A stretch of DNA of 64,000 nt, taken from NCBI GenBank assembly GCA_023014485.1, contig JAJOZX010007497.1, forward strand, positions 1-64,000, written 5' to 3'. Shown one piece after another: positions 55,901 to 64,000 of this stretch. The notes beneath the pieces are model-generated. The model was not told the DNA's origin. It worked only from the letters and a program-made list of their open reading frames with translations, and ran no database searches. Source of the DNA: Bathynomus jamesi (taxonomy: Eukaryota; Arthropoda; Malacostraca; Isopoda; Cirolanidae). The number at the start of each line of letters is the position of its first letter. Position 1 is the stretch's first letter. Both the position numbers and the translations under genes were made by a program.

Positions 55901-56932
55901 TTATTTCTGTTAAAACACTTTGAGACATAATAATGGTGGTCGTTATATATATTACACACATATGTTATCGGGCCACTTTCCGCACAATGGTTAAAGGTAT
56001 ATTAGCACTTTGTGACGATAGTGAATCCAGGTGTTGGTCCCTAACCTTAGCTGTAAAACATTCGAGTTGCAGAAGTGGTTTACGACAAAATAGAGACACA
56101 CTCAAAATAAAATGAAGAGCTGAAGGGAAACACATTTATTTTTCCTATTTCAGCATTAATTCACTCTCCATGATATTTATTCAACGATTTTCTGCAAAAA
56201 GAGGCACAGAATCGGAATCGAGATCTAACGAATTCTTGACGCCAACCACAATTTAAACAGATAACGAAATTTTGAAGGATCTTAAATAAAAAATGGAAAA
56301 TAAATAAAAAATAATAATTTCATCGAGTTTATGTTCCTAAGTGGGGACATAATGTCGGAGTCGTACAGTGAGTTTTTACAGTTAATCAGTTAATTACATA
56401 TTTGATACTCAAGGAATTTACAAAATTTTCCATAATATATATAATATAGGAATCTTGTTGTTTTCTTTTTTTTATAATTTAGAGAGTATTCTCAATATAC
56501 GTTACATATTTATGGGAACGTAGCACAGCAAGTAACATGGTTTTAGCATACGGTACACATATTGCATAATAAAACGTACATTATGATTTGGTGATGGAGT
56601 ATGAAAGAGAGAGAGAGAGAGAGGGAGAGAGAAGATACTGAATGGGCAGTAATCGAACAGTCTACTCCCAATTAGTAATTTTTATGCTGTTTAGAATTTG
56701 GGTTTGTGGGCGAAATATTTTCAGAAATTGTATGAATGAACGTCACCCGAAGATTTTTTCAGTAATATCTTGAAAATTTACTCACAACAAATGTGCGTCA
56801 TTTTAAATGTTTAAAAAAATCAAAGGAAAATACGTTGTTTCAAATGTTTATGTTCACAATTTTTGGTCAAGGTGAAAAGTCTCGTCCTCGACTCTCCTCT
56901 AAATTGATTATAGGTTCAGCTGCTCTCATATG

Positions 56933-57172
56933 TCAGAGGAGTATTAGAGGAGAGAAGTAGGGGATGGGTTTTGAGAGGGAATATAACGACAATATAGAGA
57001 GACACAAAGAGGCTCTCGTAATTTGTAAATGTATAATTTGATTTGTTTCATTTGAAAGAAGAAAAAATTGGGCAGTTTTCATATTTATATTTAAATTTTA
57101 TGTCCTTAATTGCAAAGTGTTCCGCCTAATTGTAATCAATAAACTTTTAATGATCGTAATTTAAGACTTAAA
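56933..57172 (+). promoter_or_regulatory. Upstream region of the secreted coiled-coil gene
   Basis: Conserved between arms. The left copy has ACTATAAAGAG (near 40920) where the right has CAATATAGAGAG (near 56990), a candidate TATA box. A GTAAGTG donor-like site in the left copy (near 40885) is GTAAATG on the right. A non-coding first exon is possible but unproven. Confidence 0.35.
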
Positions 57173-58021
57173 ATGTCAAATTACAATTTTTCACTTTCAT
57201 TTCATATGATTTCTGTGGTTGTGTTTCTGTTCTTTGTGAACACGGTCGCCGAGAGCATTGGAAACTCAAAGACAGGTAACTGCGTACACAATTCAGAATG
57301 TATTTATTATTATTGGCTGTTCACATAAGAATTTTTATTTTAAAAAGGTGAAACTAATTACATTCAGTAACATTAATTTTTATTTAAAAATCAGTTGTAC
57401 TGTGATTTATTTAATTTCAAAGTTACTGAAACGTGTTTGAGATGCCGAGTTGTTTAGTCTACAAAGTAAAACTAAAGTAACTAAGAAGCCAATTTTTCGA
57501 TTAAAATACAAACTGTTTATTTTGTTCATTTCCGTTATATGAAGTACCGATATTGTATTTCAGTTAATTCAAAATCGTTGCTCGAAATTATGTCTTCTAA
57601 GATGACCGATGTGGATTCCAAAGTAGATTTGCTTTTGACCGCATCTGAAAACAAAAACTCCAAAAATCAAAGATTGGAACCGAAGACAGAAAATCTTATT
57701 TGTTCTTTAAGTTCAAGAGTGATTGAAATGGGTAAGTGTATCTTGTAACATATAAAGTCATCATAACCTAATGTAAAGTGTTGAGAATAATTGATTTGAG
57801 GTGAAATGATTTGAAATGCGATGCATTCATAAGTGATAGTAGTAGAAGGCATTCATAAGTGATGGTAGTAGGAGGCATTCATAAGTGATGGTAGTAGAAG
57901 GTATTCGTGTGTGAAGTCTTTGAAATAATTAATTCACATTAATTTATTTATGTGTGAACAGAAAACGAAATAGATGCTTTGAAATCTTCAGCTACACTAT
58001 CGCCAAGAAATGCTCCTTCAG
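57173..58021 (+). CDS. Secreted coiled-coil protein, first three coding exons (3' end not found)
   Basis: I do not recognise a named orthologue. Exon 1 (57173-57275) encodes 34 residues with a classical signal peptide; its hydrophobic core is 'MISVVVFLFFVNTVA'. Exon 2 (57564-57731) encodes a heptad-like charged region with 'MTDVDSKVDLLL' and 'LICSLSSRVIEM'. Exon 3 (57962-58021) continues 'ENEIDALKSS' and ends at a GTAAAA donor. Acceptors TATTTCAG and GTGAACAG and donors GTAACT, GTAAGT and GTAAAA are all canonical, and all introns are phase 1 (288 and 230 nt), as in extracellular modular proteins. A signal peptide followed by a coiled coil is the front end of many lectins and fibrinogen-like proteins; no such domain is visible before the window ends, so that is only a suggestion. 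Confidence 0.7.
57822..57912. repeat. Minisatellite in intron 2, about three units
   Basis: Reverse-complement counterpart of the 39664-39835 array; unit CATTCATAAGTGATGGTAGT plus AGAAGG. Confidence 0.85.
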
Positions 58022-58254
58022 GTAAAATTATTATCAGTTCCTCTTTCTATATTGCCTATATTCTTTACCAATTCCCAAGAAAGAAATTATTCATGAAATC
58101 ACGTCAAATTTTTCATCCTTTTAAACGATTGTCTCTACATTCCCCATCAAAATCAAAATCACTATTCTTTATTTATATAATCAATATTACAATATTACAA
58201 GTTTTCCCATGTTACAATAATGCAATGAGTGAAACTTTCAATTGGATCATTTAT

Positions 58255-58457
58255 GGGTGCTGGTTAAGTGTGCGGTCTACCTAGCGTTTAGTTAGCCTTA
58301 TAAGGCTAACTAATGAAACTATCACGACTTAACCTAACCAATCGTCAAGGGCGTACAGTTGACCTAACGATTGGTTAGGTTAAGTCGTGATATTTTCGTT
58401 AGTTAGCCTTATAAGGCTAACTAAAAGCTAGGTAGACCGCACACTTAACCAGCACCC
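58255..58457. mobile_element. Hairpin MITE, 203 bp, ATTTAT target duplication
   Basis: Near-perfect palindrome with arms of about 95 bp starting GGGTGCTGGTTAAGTGTGCG. The 6-bp ATTTAT is at 58249-58254 and 58458-58463. The left arm retains the empty site with a single ATTTAT (39319-39314, reversed). No coding potential; superfamily not clear. Confidence 0.93.
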
Positions 58458-58533
58458 ATTTATGTTATTGAAAATGGCCCTTAAGGTTAGGCTTTACTGG
58501 GCTCTCACATTAATTGAAGGTAAAACATATCAC

Positions 58534-59162
58534 GGGTCTTTCCGGTTTTAGGTCCGGCATTGGATTTTTTCATGTTTTTGGTATAGACTTAGATTTTTAC
58601 GCTGATTCCATTTCTGCAATCCGTGTCTTGGAGAAATAAACACGAAAAAACGTATGGCCCTAAACTTGTATTGAAATATCCACGTATACTTAACGTAACC
58701 TAACCTAACCTGACAAATGGAAAGCGTATGAACGCATCGAACAGCTCGACTCGAAGGGTACAGCTTCAGTCACAATACAGTGAACCATAGCGAAAACTTC
58801 GTGGACCCTTCAACTGGAGCACACACGCAACGGATAGAGTCGAGGTGGAACCAACTCAAACGCGGTAACAAGCGCCGGTGTGGTAAGCACCGTTCCATGA
58901 TCGACTCGTATCTCTGCGAGTTTCTCTGGCGTCGCCGACACGCAGGCAAAGATCTAGTGCGCCAAATGCTGAACGATATTTCGCAGTTTGGCAAGTGGCA
59001 AACTTTGGTTTGTGTTCCGTTCTGTGTTCTGAAAAACTGTAAACGTAATAAACTTGCACATAACTTTTTTCGTGTTTATTTCTCCAAGAAACGGATTGCG
59101 GAAATGGAATCAGCGTAAAAATCTACGTCGATACCAAAAATATGAAAAAAATCCAATGCCGG
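58534..59162 (+). mobile_element. Merlin-like transposon remnant with long inverted ends
   Basis: Inverted ends of about 100 bp share GTCCGGCATTGGATTTTTTC and TTACGCTGATTCCATTTC. TCAC stands on both sides (58530-58533 and 59164-59167) and once in the empty left-arm site. The centre (58780-58990) encodes '[20 protein letters not shown]' and '[14 protein letters not shown]', the C-terminal part of an ISXO2/IS1016 (Merlin) transposase. The N-terminal two thirds are absent. The short duplication is less than the 8-9 bp usual for Merlin, so exact borders are uncertain. Confidence 0.75.
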
Positions 59163-59693
59163 ATCACTTCATAGGTAGGCCTAATTACGATTAAAATATA
59201 TAAATCATGAATAAGAAATAATAATTTATAAATTAATATATAAACGAACTAATAGTTGGAAATTAGAATGAATTCTGAAAACTACAGATATATTTAATCT
59301 TAAAAGTCATTATTATTATTATTATTATTATGATAGAAATGCAGTGAAAAGAATTGATAGTTAAAGACGAGAAACGAAATAAGTAAATAGACAATACGAG
59401 AAATGAACAAGTAGTTAGGATTAAATTAAGTTATGATTAGATAATATATAAATCAGGATTAAGTTAGGATGAAGTAATAGTGTATATAAATTAAGGAATA
59501 AAAGGTATTACTTAATTTACAATAAACAAACAAACTAGTAATTAAAAATACAGTACACATTAAATCGTAAACATTTTTATAGATATAATAATACAAATAA
59601 AGTCACACTCATTATTATTATTATACTCGTAGATGTGATACAAATCCATATATACAAATCCATATATACAAATCAATTATATACAGGGTGTCC

Positions 59694-60601
59694 CAGAATT
59701 AACTATCTATTTCAATGAAATCGGACAAATTTTTTAAAAACACACTTTTATTTATGTTTATCATGTTTAATATGTGTTAAAAATGCATAAATTTCTAAAT
59801 TTTCATAATTTTATTTTCATAATTTTTTCATTATCTGGTCCAATGAAAGACCGTCTGAAGTCATAAAATGGCAAAGAGACTCCAAAAGTTAACGTGTGGC
59901 TTGGAATGACCAAATCCAAAATTTATGGCCCATTCTTCTTTACGGAAGCAACTGTAACAGATACCGTCTACCTTGATATGCTTCAGCAGTTTCTCGAACC
60001 ACAGCTTCTTGATGATGGCATTCTTGATAATGTTGTGTTTCAACAAGATGGAACACCATGTCATTATGCTCTAATTGTTCGAGAATACCTCAACAGACGC
60101 CTTCCGAATCGGTGGATTGGACGTGGAGGACCTCGACCTTGGCCTCCGCGTTCTCCGGATTTGACACCCCTGGATTTCTTTGCATGGGGTTTCATAAAAA
60201 CAAAGGTTTATCGCCAAAAGATCAATGCTTCTTGTTGAAACACAACATTATCAAGAATGCCATCATCAAGAAGCTGTGGTTCGAGAAACTGCTGAAGCAT
60301 ATCAAGGTAGACGGTACCTGTTACAGTTGCTTCCGCAAAGAAGAATAGGCCATAAATTTTGGATTTGGTCATTCCAAGCCACACGTTAACTTTTGGAGAG
60401 TCTCTCTCTGCCATTCTATGACTTCAGACGGTCTTTCATTGGACCAGATAATGAAAAAATTATGAAAATAAAATTATGAAAAAAATTTACAAATTTATAC
60501 ATTTTTAACACATATTAAACATGATAAACATAAATAAAAGTGTGTTTTTAAAAAATTTGTCCGATTTCATTGAAATAGATAGTTAATTCTGGGGCACCCT
60601 G
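59694..60601. mobile_element. Fold-back mariner element, 908 bp
   Basis: TA-flanked, with ends CAGGGTGTCCCAGAATTAAC inverted. Arms of about 360 bp (59694-60050 and 60231-60601) are inverted copies, each encoding the middle of a mariner-type transposase ('VWLGMTKSKIYG', 'LLDDGILDNVVFQQ'). The unique centre (60053-60230) holds 'DGTPCHYALIVREYLNRR' and 'WPPRSPDLTPLDFFAWGFIK', including two catalytic Asp. Private to the right arm. Confidence 0.9.
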
Positions 60602-60894
60602 TATAATACTATACTCCATTTCTCTATTGTGTATTTTGTCAGTGTTTGCGTATAAGTATATCATCAAAGCATGTTTCCTTTATTTTCACATTCAGAAACA
60701 TTTTCACTTCTCAGCTTTGATCTTTCTCAATCTCATGAAGTGAATATCTTTGTGAAGGATCTTTCGTTTTAGGAAAACCCACACATTTCAGTCACACATC
60801 CTCTTTCCCACTATATATACTCTGTATAGGGTGTGTCAAAAGTCGTAAAGGGGTTTTGTTTTTTATTACATTGGAACTATTATTTTATATAATA

Positions 60895-60928
60895 TATATA
60901 TATATATAGTGTGTGTGTGTGTACACAC

Positions 60929-60964
<36 letters not shown>
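60895..60964. repeat. TA/TG compound microsatellite
   Basis: Corresponds to the place where the left arm carries the 2.4-kb LINE. Confidence 0.95.
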
Positions 60965-60966
<2 letters not shown>

Positions 60967-61139
60967 TATGGAGATGGAAAGCCAAACTCCTTAACTTGGT
61001 GGGTGAACATTTCTCAATAAGCAAAGCGAACATACTGAAGACAGGACACACCACAAACAATTGAACACATTATGACGGACTGTACCGCTCTAGCACAACA
61101 TAGAACACAACACAACATCAGTAGTGCGCTAAACCTTTG

Positions 61140-61290
61140 GTCCACTTGGGAGAGGGCGATCGGTTACCTGCGTGCCGCCGGCTTGCTCGATCAGGGTGGG
61201 CTGATCGGCTAATCAACAACAACAACTGAGGTCGAGGGTTTGAATCCCCATTATAATAAGAATAATAATAATAAAGGAGTTTGCACAATG
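61140..61290. repeat. Single SINE-like unit, right arm
   Basis: Counterpart of the duplicated unit at 35391-35660; GGGTTTGAATCCCC resembles a tRNA box B. Confidence 0.6.
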
Positions 61291-61399
61291 GGCCGCATTA
61301 GTTGGTTTGAGCGCTGTGCCAGTTAATTTTTGTACCTCTTCACTCATTATTATGGGTTACAGATTTAAAATTAAAATACACTTAGGTAAGGTTTCATTA

Positions 61400-62560
61400 C
61401 TCAGTAAGAAATGAGACGGTTTTTAAACGTGATTAACATTTTATTCTTTTTGCTTTTCTTCGAAAATAGCTTTAATTTATCATTCTTTGCCCTCATTGAT
61501 TGTTAATGGCTTTAAAATTTTCTTGAATTTCTTCTTCCATATTAATTTCTTCTTTTTTATATGAAGACGTTAATTAAAATTGAGCAGCATTTCCAATTTT
61601 GGTATGATCAGTGTTTTCTACAAGGAGATTATTACAGTCTTGTCCTTTCTTTCAAAGGTTCTTGGTGTCTGTCTCGTTATCATTTTGATCTGCTTATTGC
61701 TATCTCTTTTTGTGTCTCAAATTTCGCATCGTTAACCATTATAACTCGTAAATATTTTGTTTTTATTTCCCTGAATTTCTCGTCTATTTGTAGCATATTA
61801 GTCTATCTGTTTTAGTTACTAATTTTTTCCATATTTTAAGAGCTGAAAATTTTCACTACTAAGTTTCGTATTATTGTGTTTTGACCATCTGTATATTCTG
61901 TTTGTGTCCGTTTGTAAGTCCTTTACATCACCAGAGTTTCTTATTTTTTGACTAATTTTGGTATCACTGGCAAACGATGCTGGTTACAACTGCTGGTTAT
62001 TTCGTTGTCTCTGTGTGTTACCACTGTTACAACTGCTGTCGTTCTCTGAGGAAATTACAGATCCATTTTCTCATTTTTTCTCTTATCCTCATATGTTTCA
62101 TTTTACTTGCTATTATACCATGATCACATTTGTGGAATGGTGTCTGTGTATATTACATCGTAATTTTCTCTTTCCAAGAGCATCAAAGATATTGTTATAA
62201 AGCTCCGTTAGCTGTAATGGGCCCGTTCTTCCTAACCAGAAACCATACGATTTCTCATTGAATCTTTACTGCGTTCCAAAAACTCAAAATAGGTAAGATG
62301 AGATGTAAGTGACAGTGGTCAGTTGTTCTTTGTTACAGCTCTATCTCATCCTTTACATCCAGAGACAATTTTCGCTTTCTTCAAGATGCCAGGTATTTCT
62401 CTTGAATCCACCAATCTTAGCGATATCCATTACAGAGAAATAGTTAGGCCATTTTTCCAATTTTTAATCATTGAATTTTTGTCATTGAATTGAATTTTTC
62501 CATATTGTCCGGACATGCTGTTGAATGTGATTTCGATTGCCCCTCGATGAAACCTTCCAA
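61400..62560 (-). pseudogene. LINE reverse transcriptase in right arm (mirror copy)
   Basis: Reverse complement of the 34060-35170 LINE, with the same broken frames. It confirms that the LINE predates the large duplication. Confidence 0.6.
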
Positions 62561-62793
62561 ATTGATTTTATGACCAATATTTGGTTGTCAAAGCTTAACA
62601 GCATGAAGATTTTTATTAATATCCCTTTTAATTAACTTTGACTTTTAATTTCTGTTCACTGCCTGAATGATGAAGGAAAATTCTTTCGAAAAGCTTCGTG
62701 TTTTTTAGAAATGTATCTTTTAGCTTTTCGGAATTTTAATTGGTCTTTTTATTTTTTTACGCGGATACTGTGCTTTCAATATATATAGATATA

Positions 62794-62932
62794 CAGGGTG
62801 TTTCAGGTCAACCCTAGGAATATGGAAAAGAAACATTTCATATTATTTACATAATTACTATGACAAACTTCAAATACCAAATACAAACTACAAATTCCGC
62901 CAATTTCCATATTTCTAGGTCAACCTGAAACA

Positions 62933-62935
<3 letters not shown>
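62794..62935. mobile_element. Small TA-flanked MITE, about 142 bp
   Basis: Inverted ends GGTGTTTCAGGTCAAC...GGAATATGGAAA and the mirrored TTTCCATATTTCTAGG...; both sides are TA-rich. A mariner-type MITE is likely. Confidence 0.75.

Positions 62936-62990
<55 letters not shown>
62936..62990. repeat. TA microsatellite
   Basis: About 27 TA units separating the MITE from the Penelope element. Confidence 0.97.
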
Positions 62991-62992
<2 letters not shown>

Positions 62993-64000
62993 GATGAATT
63001 TCACAATAAAACACGTGAAATGAATGAATGCTGCAAACCCACAAGGAAAAAGAAAAACGATTCCAAGGTCTTTCGTGTATTCAGAGCTACACCTCGTCAG
63101 GGAATGAAGATAAAAGGCGAGATGCCCATAAATATATATAACGTACAGGAAAAACAAAACAATTAGCACATACTTAACAAGGGTTAATGAGAGGCAAAAG
63201 AAATTTTAACATGATATCGTCAATTTTATACGTCTCCGCACTGTTATTGAAATTGTTTTTAAAATGAATAAATGCACATTCTAGAATATTTCTTTCTATT
63301 ATATCTCTGTTTTTAACAAGCGCTTTAGAACTATCCCACTTGATGCTATGGTCTTTCGTGTATTCAGAGCTACACCTCGTCAGGGAATGAAGATAAAAGG
63401 CGAGATGCCCATAAATATATATAACGTACAGGAAAACAAAACAATTAGCACATACTTAACAAGGGTTAATGAGAGGCAAAAGAAATTTTAACATGATATC
63501 GTCAATTTTATACGTCTCCGCACTGTTATTGAAATTGTTTTTAAAATGAATAAATGCACATTCTAGAATATTTCTTTCTATTATATCTCTGTCTTTAACA
63601 AGCGCTTTAGAACTATCCCACTTGATGCTATGGTTACATCTATACATATGGTTAAATAAAGCATTGGAAGTATTAGCTGTTCTACACGCATATTTATGCT
63701 GTTTTATCCTAACATCTAACGTTTTACCGGTTTGGCCTATATATACTGAGTTACATTGTGTACATCCGATCGAATACACACAACCAACAACATTATCAGG
63801 GCTATTCTTTATTAGGCGTGATTTAACAGTATTATTATACTTACAGATTACATTAATGCCAATTGCTTTAAGTACAGTTGGAAGGTATTGAAAATTAACA
63901 TGGTAAGGTAGGCTAAGGATATTTTTACGCTGAAATTCCTTTACAATTACATCATTATAATACCTATTCTTGGCTTTCTTAAGACAGTTATCTAAAAATG
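62991..64000 (-). mobile_element. Penelope-like element, 3' part with tandem duplication, runs off the window
   Basis: Minus strand: GIY-YIG endonuclease at 63779-63470 with 'MYSIGCTQCNSVYIGQTGKT' and 'LFNHMYRCNHSIKWDS', followed by a non-coding 3' region. Part of the coding end and the 3' region is repeated in tandem (period 283 bp, starts 63067 and 63350). Upstream coding sequence continues beyond 64000. Close relative of the 45.8-kb copy. Confidence 0.88.
63060..63105 (-). ncRNA. Hammerhead-ribozyme-like motif, Penelope copy 2
   Basis: Minus strand: stem I ATTCC (63105-63101) with GGAAT (63064-63060), core CTGACGA, stem II GTGTA/TACAC around GCTCTGAA, core GAAA, short stem III. It has the same architecture as 45843-45888 with a different loop. 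The tandem unit at 63343-63388 keeps the core but has lost one stem I strand. Confidence 0.6.

Larger units (their letters stand above)
55962..62778. repeat. Right arm of the large inverted repeat
   Basis: Reverse complement of 33864-41945. Its private insertions are a 203-bp MITE (58255-58457), a Merlin-like element (58534-59162) and a fold-back mariner (59694-60601). It lacks the left arm's LINE, the 193-bp SINE-like insert, the 40.3-40.6 kb segment and the second 150-bp unit. The inner end lies near the last CACTG/TTAT element; the outer end is 15 bp from a small MITE. Confidence 0.93.

Noticed and set aside
57979..58284. 101-codon frame as a stand-alone protein
   Set aside because: Its first 14 codons are the end of exon 3; the rest is read-through into intron and a MITE.

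Overview
The window looks like repeat-dense nuclear DNA of an animal, most likely an arthropod; I cannot choose between crustacean and chelicerate. The basis is the repeat content: a Polinton/Maverick with animal-type genes, CR1-like, L2-like and Jockey/RTE-like LINEs, Penelope-like elements, many IS630/mariner and hAT relatives, tRNA-derived SINE heads, long TA/CA/CT microsatellites, and genes with GT-AG introns. There is no bacterial-type operon, rRNA gene or CRISPR array. Most coding sequence belongs to mobile elements carrying frameshifts, stops and nested insertions.

Layout. (1) 1-13.1 kb is a decayed Polinton. PolB is on the minus strand (153-6016). On the plus strand are a packaging ATPase, a small pX-like ORF, a conserved hypothetical gene split by a hAT insertion, integrase, a penton-like gene, a pVI-like gene, the major capsid gene and an adenain-type protease. 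The left end of the element is outside or at the very edge of the window. (2) 13.1-20 kb holds a well-formed small two-exon gene (minus, 14165-13491) with TATA and CCAAT boxes, then diverged tandem repeats, microsatellites and two mariner-type elements. (3) 20-33.8 kb is a pile of nested elements. A LINE is split by a 3.8-kb transposon with a 3-bp TAA target duplication and a cysteine-rich C-terminus, which is itself split by a hAT-like MITE. After these come CR1 LINEs, a CACTG-ended transposon family with TTAT target duplications, SINE heads and a nearly intact IS630/mariner-like transposase.

(4) 33.86-62.78 kb is one large imperfect inverted repeat. The left arm is about 33864-41945 and the right arm about 55962-62778, around a 14-kb spacer full of transposons. 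The arms can be followed side by side, and each carries private insertions for which the other supplies the empty site. Both arms carry the first exons of a gene for a secreted coiled-coil protein (signal peptide, then coiled coil, all introns phase 1). The right copy is open; the left copy has frameshifts and a deletion. (5) From 62.8 kb to the end is a MITE, a TA tract and a Penelope-like element. Its 3' region carries a hammerhead-ribozyme-like motif and a 283-bp tandem duplication that starts within a few bases of the predicted cleavage site.

The items most worth a second look are the inverted duplication with its secreted gene, the small spliced gene beside the Polinton, the three transposon families defined here by matching ends and target duplications, the repeated fold-back mariners, and the Penelope hammerhead.
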